From Arenicella chitinivorans (GTDB taxonomy: Bacteria; Pseudomonadota; Gammaproteobacteria; Arenicellales; Arenicellaceae): a stretch of 64,000 bases of DNA. A model generated the notes under the pieces. The model was not told the origin of the DNA and made no database searches. It worked only from the letters and a program-made list of their open reading frames with translations. The translations under genes were made by a program, and so were the position numbers. The stretch is from contig NZ_BMXA01000001.1 in assembly GCF_014651515.1 (NCBI RefSeq), positions 558,001 through 622,000 on the forward strand. The letters are read 5' to 3'. Below are positions 39,772 through 51,530 of this stretch, piece after piece; the first letter of the stretch is position 1; each line of letters starts with the position of its first letter.

Positions 39772-41178
39772 ATGAATACACGTAACCAGGACTTTCTTTC
39801 CTCGGTTGAAAGAATGTTTGATCAAGCCGCCGAGTTGGTAGGCATTCCGGATGATCTTCGCCACAAAATTAAGGTGGCAAATTCAACGTACACGGTCCGT
39901 TTTGGTGTGCGCTTACGCAATAAGCTGTTCACCTTTGTTGGGTACCGGTCTGTGCACTCGGAGCACCGCGAACCGGTTAAAGGCGGAATTCGATATTCAC
40001 CCTATGCGGACCAAGATGAGGTCGAAGCGTTGGCGGCGTTGATGACGTACAAGTGTGCTTTGGTTGAGGCGCCATTTGGTGGCTCAAAGGGCGCGCTGGT
40101 GATTGACCCTACGGAATGGGAACCTCACGAACTTGAGCGTATTACGCGACGTTTTACCCAAGAGTTGGCAAAGCGTGATTTGATCAGTCCGGCACAAAAC
40201 GTGCCCGCGCCGGACATGGGTACCGGCGAACGCGAGATGGCGTGGATGGCCGACGAGTACAAGCGACTGAATCCAAATGAGTTAAATACCTGGGCTTGTG
40301 TTACCGGTAAACCGGTTAGCAAAGGCGGTATCCGTGGTCGAGTCGAAGCCACGGGACGTGGTGTTCAATATGCACTGCGAGAGGCGTTTCGCCATACGCG
40401 TGATATCGAGTTTGCTGGCTTGAGCGGTAACTTGTCCGGCAAGCGTGTGGTGGTCCAGGGGCTTGGCAATGTGGGGTATCATGCTGCGCAGTTTCTGTCT
40501 CAGGAAGACGACGCGATTATCATTGGCGTGATGGAGCGCGATGGCGCCGTTTACGATGAAAGCGGCATCGATATTGATGGCCTCCATCGGCATATCCATG
40601 AGACCGGTGGCGTCAAAGGTTATAAGGGCTTCACGAATGACTCACAGCAGGTGTTGACGTGTGACTGTGATATATTCATCCCAGCTGCGCTCGAGGGTGT
40701 CATTACCACAGCGAACGCGGACGACATCAAAGCCAGAATCATTATCGAAGCTGCGAACGGGCCGATTACCTTTACCGCGAACGAAATGCTGCGTGATCGC
40801 GGGGTGCTGATTATTCCAGATTTATACGCTAATGCGGGTGGTGTGACAGTGTCCTATTTCGAATGGGTAAAAAACATTGGTCACATTCGTTTTGGGCGCA
40901 TGCAACGCCGTCAGCACGAACGCCAAACCATTGATATGGTTGAAGCAATCGAAGCCATGACCGGTCAGAAGTTCCCTGAACAGCTGCTACACAAAATTAT
41001 TCAAGGCCCAACGGAGCTCGACTTGGTACGTTCTGGTCTCGATGATGTCATGCGCGAGGGCTATCAGGTAATCAGTGAGAAATGGCATAGTGACCAGCGC
41101 ATTCCAGATCTGCGGACAGCGGCAATGATGATTGCGATTGAGCGTATTCGAGACTCGTATTCGTCGCTTGGTATCTAA
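39772..41178 (+). CDS. Glutamate dehydrogenase (Glu/Leu/Phe/Val family)
   Basis: Interconverts glutamate with 2-oxoglutarate and ammonia. The ATG at 39772 follows a perfect AGGAGG and gives 468 aa; an upstream in-frame extension has no comparable SD. The catalytic lysine is in APFGGSKGAL, the NVPAPDMGTGEREMAW motif follows, and the Rossmann motif is VQGLGNVG. NAD versus NADP use cannot be decided here. The transporter gene convergent with it is probably for acidic amino acids, which fits glutamate use. The same shared terminator serves both. Confidence 0.93.
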   Translation: MNTRNQDFLSSVERMFDQAAELVGIPDDLRHKIKVANSTYTVRFGVRLRNKLFTFVGYRSVHSEHREPVKGGIRYSPYADQDEVEALAALMTYKCALVEAPFGGSKGALVIDPTEWEPHELERITRRFTQELAKRDLISPAQNVPAPDMGTGEREMAWMADEYKRLNPNELNTWACVTGKPVSKGGIRGRVEATGRGVQYALREAFRHTRDIEFAGLSGNLSGKRVVVQGLGNVGYHAAQFLSQEDDAIIIGVMERDGAVYDESGIDIDGLHRHIHETGGVKGYKGFTNDSQQVLTCDCDIFIPAALEGVITTANADDIKARIIIEAANGPITFTANEMLRDRGVLIIPDLYANAGGVTVSYFEWVKNIGHIRFGRMQRRQHERQTIDMVEAIEAMTGQKFPEQLLHKIIQGPTELDLVRSGLDDVMREGYQVISEKWHSDQRIPDLRTAAMMIAIERIRDSYSSLGI

Positions 41179-41217
41179 CGCAGTCGAAGGTTTTAGCGCA
41201 GTTTGCACTGAAGACAC

Positions 41218-41258
41218 AAAAAAAGCCGTCATCCTCAGTTGGGATGGCGGCTTTTTTG
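41218..41258. terminator. Bidirectional terminator between gdh and the DAACS gene
   Basis: AAAGCCGTCATCC pairs with GGGATGGCGGCTTT (with a G-T pair), flanked by an A run on one side and six T on the other. It can end both convergent transcripts. Confidence 0.9.
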
Positions 41259-41273
41259 TGCGTGTTAGGCAGC

Positions 41274-42575
41274 TCAGGACTTCGTCGGGTGATTCATATC
41301 CTCAAGGTGTACTTCGTGGACCTCACCGGCATTGGGGTCGTTGAAGGTGTCTATGTCCATTTTCCCTTCGCTTTTCGCCACAATAGTGGTGACTACAGCA
41401 TCACCGGTTACGTTCACTGCGGTGCGCGTCATATCCACGATCCGGTCAATGCCCAGAATGATGCCAATGGCTTCGATTGGTAATCCAACTTGTTTAAATA
41501 CCATGGTCAGCATAACCAAGCCAACAGCTGGCACCGCAGCGGTACCAATTGATGCCAGCACCGCCGTCACGACGATCGTTACGTAACCACCAAGGGTGAG
41601 TTCTATGCCATACAAATTCGCGACAAATACGGTTGCTACACCTTGCATTATGGCGGTGCCATCCATGTTGATGGTTGCGCCAAAGGGCACCGTGAATGAG
41701 GACACCGCGCGGTCGATACCAAACCGTTCCTGCATGGTTCTGAGCGTGACTGGAATCGTGGCGCCGGAGCTGGATGTGCTGAATGCAAATATCTGCACTG
41801 CTCGGATCTTACTTAAGAACGTTTTGATGCTTAGCCCGGTAAATGCTTTCATGATGAGCATTTGCGTTACAAAGGCATGCACAATTAAAGCGAGCATCAC
41901 CGTGGTGAAGTAACCGCCAAGTTTTAATATGATATCTAGGCCTAGATCAGCCACCGCTTTGGCAACCAAGCAAAATACCGCATAAGGTGCAAACCACATT
42001 ACCATCTCAACCATTTGCATAATGATGCGGTTAAGTTGTTCTATCAGGTTCACCAGTTCACGGGATTGCTCCAATTTGATCAACAGGGCGATGCCAAAGA
42101 AAATAGCAAAGAAGATGATCGCCAGCATCTCGCCGTTGGCCATGGCGCTGATCAAGTTCTTGGGTACGATACCAATGATAACTTCAACGAAATTGCGAGC
42201 GGCTTCTTTGCCTGCGAAGTCATCGCCAGCCGGGATCTCCATACCCTGACCAATGCCTAAGGCTGACGCTAGGGTAATCCCCAATGTGATCGCTATTGCG
42301 GTAGTGGCAACATACAGCGCGAACGACTTGGTCCCAACCTTGCCGAGAAGTCGGATGTCGCCAATACCAACAATCCCTGGTATCAGAGAAAATAGAACCA
42401 AGGGGACCACTAACATTTGCAGGGCATTAAAGAACAGCTTACCTGCGACCAAAAACACACCGTTGACTAGGTAGGTGTCGACCCAAGGCACCGCGTTTGC
42501 GCCCGTCAGATTGATTACAATGCCGGCGCCGATACCCAGCGCCAGCGCGATTAAAACCTTATTCGCAAGATTCAT
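41274..42575 (-). CDS. Dicarboxylate/amino acid:cation symporter (DAACS)
   Basis: Secondary transporter of the GltP/DctA/EAAT family, 433 aa from the ATG at 42575, which follows GGGAA; an upstream ATG at 42599 lacks an SD. The serine-rich loop AFSTSSSGATIPVT and the NMDGTAIMQG motif are diagnostic. The neighbouring glutamate dehydrogenase suggests glutamate or aspartate uptake, but C4-dicarboxylates remain possible. Confidence 0.94.
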   Translation of the reverse strand: MNLANKVLIALALGIGAGIVINLTGANAVPWVDTYLVNGVFLVAGKLFFNALQMLVVPLVLFSLIPGIVGIGDIRLLGKVGTKSFALYVATTAIAITLGITLASALGIGQGMEIPAGDDFAGKEAARNFVEVIIGIVPKNLISAMANGEMLAIIFFAIFFGIALLIKLEQSRELVNLIEQLNRIIMQMVEMVMWFAPYAVFCLVAKAVADLGLDIILKLGGYFTTVMLALIVHAFVTQMLIMKAFTGLSIKTFLSKIRAVQIFAFSTSSSGATIPVTLRTMQERFGIDRAVSSFTVPFGATINMDGTAIMQGVATVFVANLYGIELTLGGYVTIVVTAVLASIGTAAVPAVGLVMLTMVFKQVGLPIEAIGIILGIDRIVDMTRTAVNVTGDAVVTTIVAKSEGKMDIDTFNDPNAGEVHEVHLEDMNHPTKS

Positions 42576-42773
42576 AGTGGTTCCCAGTGTCGAAGTCATG
42601 AGCCGATTCGTGTTGATTATTATCAGGCTCGATAATGTGTGAAGTCTAAACTATAAGAAACATCAGCGCGAACTATCCACTATTGGGGTGGCCACCTGGC
42701 GCTCGATGGACTCGATTGTCTTATTATTAAAGAAGATGCAGCTTGAGTCTGCTGGTTTTGAACGAGGGGAAGA

Positions 42774-42868
42774 GAGAGGGCTTAGGGAGGCTTAGAGAGG
42801 GCTTAGAGAGGGCTTAGAGAGGGCTTAGAGAGGGCTTAGAGAGGGCTTAGAGAGGGCTTAGAGAGGGT
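42774..42868. repeat. 11-bp tandem repeat, about eight units
   Basis: The unit GAGAGGGCTTA recurs from 42774: one copy, one shortened 10-bp variant (GGGAGGCTTA), six exact copies and a partial one. It lies about 200-290 bp upstream of the symporter start. Such arrays change copy number by slippage. Confidence 0.95.
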
Positions 42869-42897
42869 TGCGACCCGCCCCGGACAGGCAGGTCGCA
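42869..42897. other. Hairpin abutting the tandem repeat
   Basis: TGCGACC pairs with GGTCGCA, and inner GCC with GGC after a mismatch. It immediately follows the repeat array and is 16 bp after the YidB-like stop (minus strand). No T tract, so a simple intrinsic terminator is unlikely unless the repeat region contributes. Confidence 0.5.
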
Positions 42898-42913
42898 TAA
42901 AGCAGTGTGGTGC

Positions 42914-43336
42914 TTACTTCAAAAACTTGCTTGCCATGCTGGCTAATCCACTCAGACCGCCAACTGAATCCAACAGGCTGCCGCCGCTAGAAGATTTGTC
43001 AACGACTTGTGGCAGCATATCTTGCAGGCCTTTGAGCAGATCCCCTTGGTCTGCGCCGAGTTGTTGTGCCGCTTGTGCCAGTTTGTCGGAACCAAAGATG
43101 TTCTCAATCTGAGAGGTGGAAATAGCGTCATTGGAACCATCGCCCAACCAAGAGGCGGCCAGTTCCCCCAAGCCGCTGTTTTGTAGGTTTCCAACCAGCG
43201 CACCTAGGTCGATACCTTGGCCGCCTGAACCGCCCAGCAAATTTTGAATCACGGTTTTGACCAAGTCATTATCCGCCCCAGCCGAATTCCCGAGTTTAGA
43301 GCCAAGCAAGTCAGTTGCTAGATCCATTATATCCAT
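42914..43336 (-). CDS. YidB-like (DUF937) protein
   Basis: A 140-aa soluble protein rich in Gly, Ser and Leu with repeated amphipathic helices. The pattern ELAASWLGDGSNDAISTSQIENIFGSDKLAQ matches the YidB/DUF937 family, whose function is not established. An SD-like GAGGTAAT precedes the ATG. Single gene. Confidence 0.85.
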   Translation of the reverse strand: MDIMDLATDLLGSKLGNSAGADNDLVKTVIQNLLGGSGGQGIDLGALVGNLQNSGLGELAASWLGDGSNDAISTSQIENIFGSDKLAQAAQQLGADQGDLLKGLQDMLPQVVDKSSSGGSLLDSVGGLSGLASMASKFLK

Positions 43337-43537
43337 AGTTATTACCTCACATTGTGTTCTATAGAGAGGCCTATATTATACCGTAGATTGATGTTTTTTT
43401 GATATTTGATGCTGAAGTATCAAGAAACTGTGCAGATTGTCAGCTTTTGCCGAACTTACTGCATTTTTGTTCGATAGGGGCTGAATTTTATGTTGTTTCC
43501 AGTGAATAAATTTGGATGATAAGTTTGATTAAAATTG

Positions 43538-43566
43538 TTGAAACACGAGCCGCGGTTTGATATTGT
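43538..43566 (+). promoter_or_regulatory. Sigma-70 promoter of tRNA-Val
   Basis: TTGAAA at 43538-43543 and TATTGT at 43561-43566 with 17 bp between. The start would be near 43573, about 11 bp before the mature tRNA. Confidence 0.7.
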
Positions 43567-43583
43567 CGCGCTCCTGAAAATTC

Positions 43584-43660
43584 AGACGCGTAGCTCAGTT
43601 GGTTAGAGCACCACCTTGACATGGTGGGGGTCGTTGGTTCGAATCCAATCGCGTCTACCA
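43584..43660 (+). tRNA. tRNA-Val (anticodon GAC)
   Basis: A 77-base tRNA with encoded CCA. AGACGCG pairs with CGCGTCT in the acceptor stem, the loop TTGACAT carries GAC, and the body closely resembles the enteric tRNA-Val(GAC). It stands where thrS often lies upstream of infC. Confidence 0.96.
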
Positions 43661-43669
43661 GATTTGTAA

Positions 43670-43706
43670 AATAATGGCAGGCTGGCTTGGTCTGCCATTA
43701 TTTTTT
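43670..43706 (+). terminator. Intrinsic terminator after tRNA-Val
   Basis: AATAATGGCAG pairs with CTGCCATTATT around an 11-base loop, with six T. Isolates the tRNA from infC. Confidence 0.9.
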
Positions 43707-43904
43707 GGCCATTGTTGGCCTGAGGCGCTCATTTTTCTACGTGCATGCCAAGGTTTTTGCTTTTCAAAGGCCTATTTTGTGCTTTTTAGTCGCGTCGGCT
43801 ATTGAGGATGATAGACTTACATTTTAAAATTCGCGCCCTAACTAGTTGAAATTTCCAACTTTTGTGGTGGAAGTTTAATTATTAACGTATTTTGAGGTAT
43901 CACC

Positions 43905-44423
43905 ATAGTCACTAAAAAAAAGCAGCGCCTGAATGACAGCATTACGGCGCCATCCGTCCGATTGATCGACCAGAACGGTGAGCAGGCCGGAATTGTTGAT
44001 CGTGCTACTGCGTTAGAAATGGCCGAAAAAGTTGGTCTGGACCTGGTGGAGATTTCACCAAACGCAGATCCGCCAGTATGTCGGATCATGGATTACGGCA
44101 AGTTTTTGTACGAAGATAGCAAGCGTAAAGCGGCTGCGCGGAAAAACCAGAAACAGACCCAGGTTAAGGAAATTAAATTCCGTCCGGGCACCGATATTGG
44201 CGATTACAATATCAAGGTCGGTAAGCTCAAGCAGTTTTTAGAGAACGGTGATAAGACCAAAGTGACAATCCGATTCCGTGGGCGTGAAATGGCGCACAAG
44301 GATTTGGGTATGAAGTTACTTAAACGTGTCGAGCAAGACTTGGTCGAGGTCGGTGCGGTTGAGCAGTACCCCAAGCTGGAAGGGCGTCAGATGATTATGG
44401 TGTTGGGGCCAGTCAAAAAATAG
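43905..44423 (+). CDS. infC: Translation initiation factor IF-3
   Basis: Prevents subunit joining and checks start codons on the 30S. No ATG, GTG or TTG start suits the family N terminus; the first in-frame TTG (43962) would remove it. GAGG at 43894-43897 lies 7 bp before an in-frame ATA at 43905, giving 172 aa with the typical [18 protein letters not shown] opening. infC classically uses rare AUU-type starts to autoregulate. The two domains are joined by the basic linker ([15 protein letters not shown]). It heads infC-rpmI-rplT-pheST-ihfA, with thrS missing upstream. Confidence 0.93.
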   Translation: MVTKKKQRLNDSITAPSVRLIDQNGEQAGIVDRATALEMAEKVGLDLVEISPNADPPVCRIMDYGKFLYEDSKRKAAARKNQKQTQVKEIKFRPGTDIGDYNIKVGKLKQFLENGDKTKVTIRFRGREMAHKDLGMKLLKRVEQDLVEVGAVEQYPKLEGRQMIMVLGPVKK

Positions 44424-44614
44424 TTTTGTTTGCGTGTTTTTCACGCACACACCCGGGCCGCTTAGCCAATACCGATTTAGGCTAAGTGTGAGCTCACTAG
44501 CGTCTTCGGTACCGCGATTGGTCAGCGAAGACAATGGGGTAGATTAGAGTCGACTTTTAAACTCTTCTCTACTGAAGTTAATACGGCAACGGTGTTGTTA
44601 CACCTGGAGTTATC
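44424..44614 (+). promoter_or_regulatory. Structured leader between infC and rpmI
   Basis: 191 bp with several hairpins: TGCGTG/CACGCA just after the infC stop, CTTAGCC (44461-44467) with GGCTAAG (44480-44486), and GTCTTCG (44502-44508) with CGAAGAC (44526-44532). In E. coli this gap carries the L20 autorepression site; a comparable role is likely here but not proven. GGAG precedes the rpmI ATG. Confidence 0.5.
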
Positions 44615-44812
44615 ATGCCAAAAATTAAAAGTAATAGCGGCGCAGCTAAGCGCTTCAAAAAAACGGGTAGCGGCAAATTCAAACGCTCTCAATCTCACTT
44701 GCGTCATATTCTGACCAAGAAATCTACCAAGCGTAAACGTCATTTGCGTCACGGCACCACTGCCGAGTCATGCGATGCAAAATTGATCCAGCGCATGTTG
44801 CCTTACGCATAA
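44615..44812 (+). CDS. rpmI: 50S ribosomal protein L35
   Basis: 65-aa basic ribosomal protein with the standard [15 protein letters not shown] start and HRHLL-type tail replaced by [14 protein letters not shown] sits upstream. Between infC and rplT as usual. Confidence 0.98.
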   Translation: MPKIKSNSGAAKRFKKTGSGKFKRSQSHLRHILTKKSTKRKRHLRHGTTAESCDAKLIQRMLPYA

Positions 44813-44904
44813 GTCTCGTTACTTTGCGAATTTCCCAAGCTTATTTCAGCTTAGATTATTTGAGATTTTAAAAGAGCAGATACGCTCTTTTTTGGAGAAA
44901 GAAA

Positions 44905-45264
44905 ATGCCAAGAGTTAAACGTGGCGTGACCGCCCGAGCTAAACATAAAAAAGTTATCAGCCAAGCAAAAGGCTACCGTGGACGTAATAAAAACGTATTC
45001 CGCGTAGCCAAACAGGCTGTTACACGAGCGGGCCAGTACGAATACCGAGATCGTCGTCAACGCAAGCGTCAGTTCCGTCGTTTGTGGATTACACGTATCT
45101 CAGCAGCGGCTAAAGTGAACGGCATGAACTACAGCCGATTCATCAACGGATTGAGCAAAGCTGGCATCGAGTTGGACCGTAAAGTTCTGGCTGATATCGC
45201 AGTGCATGACGCAGCTGCATTTGCCCAGCTTGCAGAGAAAGCAAAAACTGCACTGGCCGCATAA
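44905..45264 (+). CDS. rplT: 50S ribosomal protein L20
   Basis: 119-aa RNA-binding ribosomal protein that starts 50S assembly and, in E. coli, represses its own operon. It opens [17 protein letters not shown] and has [19 protein letters not shown] lies before the ATG. An intrinsic terminator follows 31 bp after the stop. Confidence 0.98.
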   Translation: MPRVKRGVTARAKHKKVISQAKGYRGRNKNVFRVAKQAVTRAGQYEYRDRRQRKRQFRRLWITRISAAAKVNGMNYSRFINGLSKAGIELDRKVLADIAVHDAAAFAQLAEKAKTALAA

Positions 45265-45295
45265 ATTCTGTTTAATTACAGAACTGAGTCCCTAT

Positions 45296-48794
<3,499 letters not shown>

Positions 48795-48828
48795 CATTGC
48801 GCAGCGTGCCAAACGTGTGAGTGATTTT

Positions 48829-49140
48829 ATGGCAATTACGAAAGCAGAACTGGCAGTGTCGCTCCATGAGGAGCTAGGACTCAATAAGCGTGAGTCGAAA
48901 GAGTTCGTGGAGCAATTTTTTGAATCTATTAAAGCAGCGTTGGAAGAAGGGTCTTCGGTAAAACTGTCTGGTTTTGGTAATTTTGGATTGCGTGACAAGC
49001 CTGCGAGACCAGGCAGAAACCCAAAAACCGGTGAAGAAATTCCAATTTCTGCGCGGCGCGTGGTGACCTTCAAAGCCAGCCAGAAACTGAAAGAAGCAAT
49101 CGAGACAAATGCCGCTAACTTACAGCAATTGTTTAAATAG
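48829..49140 (+). CDS. ihfA: Integration host factor subunit alpha
   Basis: Partner of IhfB (10137). The ATG at 48829 gives 103 aa starting MAITKAELA; the frame is open upstream inside pheT, and a GTG at 48817 is a possible alternative. The DNA arm [12 protein letters not shown] and [13 protein letters not shown] are typical of IhfA. It lies 34 bp after pheT in the standard position. Confidence 0.97.
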   Translation: MAITKAELAVSLHEELGLNKRESKEFVEQFFESIKAALEEGSSVKLSGFGNFGLRDKPARPGRNPKTGEEIPISARRVVTFKASQKLKEAIETNAANLQQLFK

Positions 49141-49283
49141 AGCCGTAGTGAACCGCGCTGTCGTCAGCGCTTAAACGCCCCTTACCACGCAGTTTGACGC
49201 GGGAGTACGGATGCCGCGCATTGCGATAAACTTGATTAATAAAGCTCAGTAAATTCCAGTAATTTAAAGAAAAATAATTAGAA

Positions 49284-49315
49284 ACCGGCGTTTGCACTGT
49301 ACGGACAACGCCGGT
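49284..49315. other. 9-bp inverted repeat between ihfA and the merR-like gene
   Basis: ACCGGCGTT and AACGCCGGT are separated by 14 bases. No T tract follows. It may be an operator for the regulator 52 bp downstream or a weak terminator for ihfA. Confidence 0.4.
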
Positions 49316-49367
49316 AACTGATAAACTAACGATATAAGAACAACTCGGCCATATTGGAAAAGCAATA

Positions 49368-49733
49368 ATGTTAGACCAAGGAGATAACGCAACTCTTCCC
49401 CCGATTCCAAGTAAGCGGTATTTCACTATTGGCGAGGTGAGTGAGTTGTGCATGGTCAAACCGCATGTATTGCGTTACTGGGAGCAGGAGTTCGCGCAAC
49501 TCAATCCAGTAAAACGTCGAGGGAATAGACGCTACTATCAACGGCATGAAGTCCAACTGATTCGACGCATTCGTAGTTTGTTATATATCGAAGGTTTCAC
49601 CATTAGTGGTGCTAAGAACCAGATTGAAATGGAAGCGGGTGGACAGTCTACACCAACCACACAGGTAAAGCGTCAGGTGGTTGCTGAACTGATCTCTGAA
49701 ATCGACGAAGTCGTCTCTATCCTATCTGAGTAA
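49368..49733 (+). CDS. MerR-family transcriptional regulator
   Basis: 121-aa DNA-binding protein with the MerR winged helix (YFTIGEVSELCMVKPHVLRYWEQEF, then RRGNRRYYQRHEV) at about residues 15-82 and a short C-terminal helix. The effector part is too short for a metal or drug site and no conserved Cys pair is visible. Downstream of ihfA in many gammaproteobacteria; role unknown. Confidence 0.92.
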   Translation: MLDQGDNATLPPIPSKRYFTIGEVSELCMVKPHVLRYWEQEFAQLNPVKRRGNRRYYQRHEVQLIRRIRSLLYIEGFTISGAKNQIEMEAGGQSTPTTQVKRQVVAELISEIDEVVSILSE

Positions 49734-49921
49734 TTAGTTCTTTTTGCAAGAAATTCCTATCTTACTTTGCATCGTGTATCCACGATCATTCCAGTTCTGA
49801 TTTACACGGTTTCACCGTCTGCAGACTCCCTGCGCCATCCTGTGCGCGGTCCTGTGCAACTTAGCGCAAGCGTCGAGTCTGCAACCGCGATGTAAGTTGT
49901 GATTTTTCCCTATGAGAGCAT

Positions 49922-49950
49922 AAAAAAAGGCCGCAGTGTGCGGCCTTTTT
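49922..49950. terminator. Intrinsic terminator between merR-like and torF-like genes
   Basis: GGCCGC pairs with GCGGCC, with seven A on one side and five T on the other. It can end transcripts from both convergent genes. Confidence 0.88.
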
Positions 49951-49976
49951 CGATGATTTTTTTGGTCTGAGGTCAA

Positions 49977-50624
49977 TTAGAATGATTTGGAAATAGTGAA
50001 AACCACTCGATCGTCTGTATCTGGAATGTCGTCCACTGCTTCGGTGTCGGTTGTGTAGTACGTCAGATCTAAGCCAATTCCGCCGACTTCCATTGAGCCA
50101 CCAATTGACATGTATTGGTAGTCGTCTCCGAGAGTGTAGTCACCGTAGGCCGCCGCCAACGAGAGTCCGTTTTCAAAGTCGTAGCCATAGCTGACTTCCC
50201 ATTGATCATCTAGCTCATCGCCAACCGAATAGATGGCACCAAAGCCCGCGTAGCTGATACCAGCGTAATACTCAGTAAAATTCAGATCGCTCGCAACATC
50301 GCTACCGTGATAAGTGTATTCGATGATACCAAAATCAAGTCCTAAGCCACTTTCTAACTCGGTCGACCAACCTGCATAGATATCCAGTTCCGTACTGGCA
50401 CCACCGAAATTAACGTTAGAACCCCAAGTGCCGACGTAAAAACCTGACTCGTGCGCGTAGTCAAAGCCACCTTGCAATGCGGGGTCTTCTTGGTTTTGCG
50501 AAACACCGCGCCAAACGTAGTCAGACGTGAGAGCAACATTGGCGGAAATTTCTGCTTGAGCTGTGGGGGTGAGCATTGCGGCCGCCAAGATAGATGCGGA
50601 AACTGCTTTCAGTGAGTTTTTCAT
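49977..50624 (-). CDS. TorF-family putative outer-membrane porin
   Basis: 215 aa. A signal peptide (about 1-24, ending AQA) precedes a beta-rich acidic body with the family motif NVALTSDYVWRGVSQNQEDPALQGGFDY, alternating aromatic strands and a C-terminal Phe after ISKS. This matches the TIGR02001/TorF group of predicted outer-membrane proteins; channel activity is not established. The SD AGAGGAC precedes the ATG. It is transcribed away from glnK. Confidence 0.9.
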   Translation of the reverse strand: MKNSLKAVSASILAAAMLTPTAQAEISANVALTSDYVWRGVSQNQEDPALQGGFDYAHESGFYVGTWGSNVNFGGASTELDIYAGWSTELESGLGLDFGIIEYTYHGSDVASDLNFTEYYAGISYAGFGAIYSVGDELDDQWEVSYGYDFENGLSLAAAYGDYTLGDDYQYMSIGGSMEVGGIGLDLTYYTTDTEAVDDIPDTDDRVVFTISKSF

Positions 50625-50803
50625 GTAGTCCTCTCGATTTCTTCTAGGAGAAAAGATTTGTTAATTTAAGTCGCACGCAAAACGCTGGACAACCCAGTCA
50701 TAGCAAAAGCCGTGCCAAAAAAAATAGTGCTGCCGGCTGGCCCTTATTAAATAGGCACCGAGGCGCATTAGTATTCTGTAACTGACGTTAGTTGTCCCTG
50801 AAA

Positions 50804-50820
50804 TGCACCAACATTGAGCA
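50804..50820 (+). promoter_or_regulatory. NtrC binding site 1
   Basis: TGCACCAACATTGAGCA matches TGCACYNNNNTGGTGCA at all but two informative positions. It is about 155 bp upstream of the predicted start. Confidence 0.7.
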
Positions 50821-50834
50821 TGCGATGTTGTGAT

Positions 50835-50851
50835 GGCACTATGATGGTGCG
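50835..50851 (+). promoter_or_regulatory. NtrC binding site 2
   Basis: GGCACTATGATGGTGCG fits GCACY-N4-TGGTGC in the core, differing at the two outer bases. It lies 31 bp (three helical turns) from site 1, a spacing like the paired glnA enhancer of E. coli. Confidence 0.75.
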
Positions 50852-50932
50852 TTGGTTTTCGTGCTGGGGGTGGTTTTTAGGTGAGAACGCCACTCTAAGC
50901 GCGGAATCCGTTAATTTACGGCGTTGGTTAGA

Positions 50933-50949
50933 TTGGCACGGGTTTTGCT
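50933..50949 (+). promoter_or_regulatory. Sigma-54 promoter of glnK-amtB
   Basis: TTGGCACGGGTTTTGCT: the -24 GG (50935-50936) and -12 GC (50947-50948) are spaced correctly and TGGCACG-N4-TTGCT is full consensus. Start expected near 50960. Confidence 0.92.
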
Positions 50950-51143
50950 AAACCACCGACAACAGCATCACGCGCTGGTGTTGGGGCAATGCTCCAAATG
51001 TACTTAATTAGGTGCATCTGCAGCAGTGTTAGGCGGTGAGGTAGACACACTCGTGTGCTGGCTCAACAGACAATCTGAGCTTTTCGATACCTGTTTTGGT
51101 TTACGGGACAAAAGCGGATCAATAAACAAACTACTTAAGGTGA

Positions 51144-51488
<345 letters not shown>

Positions 51489-51530
51489 AGTCCCCCAAAT
51501 TTCTAACTCTTAAGATAGAGAGACAACATC

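Larger units (their letters stand above)
42576..42913. other. Intergenic region upstream of the DAACS gene
   Basis: Between the symporter start and the YidB-like stop. Apart from the tandem repeat and the hairpin listed separately it shows nothing coding. The symporter promoter must lie here on the minus strand, but I could not assign it with confidence. Confidence 0.6.

Noticed and set aside
42774-42868. CRISPR array
   Set aside because: The 11-bp units are adjacent with no spacers; it is a simple tandem repeat.
43962-44423. infC starting at the TTG at 43962
   Set aside because: Removes about 19 conserved N-terminal residues and has no SD, whereas GAGG lies correctly before the upstream ATA.
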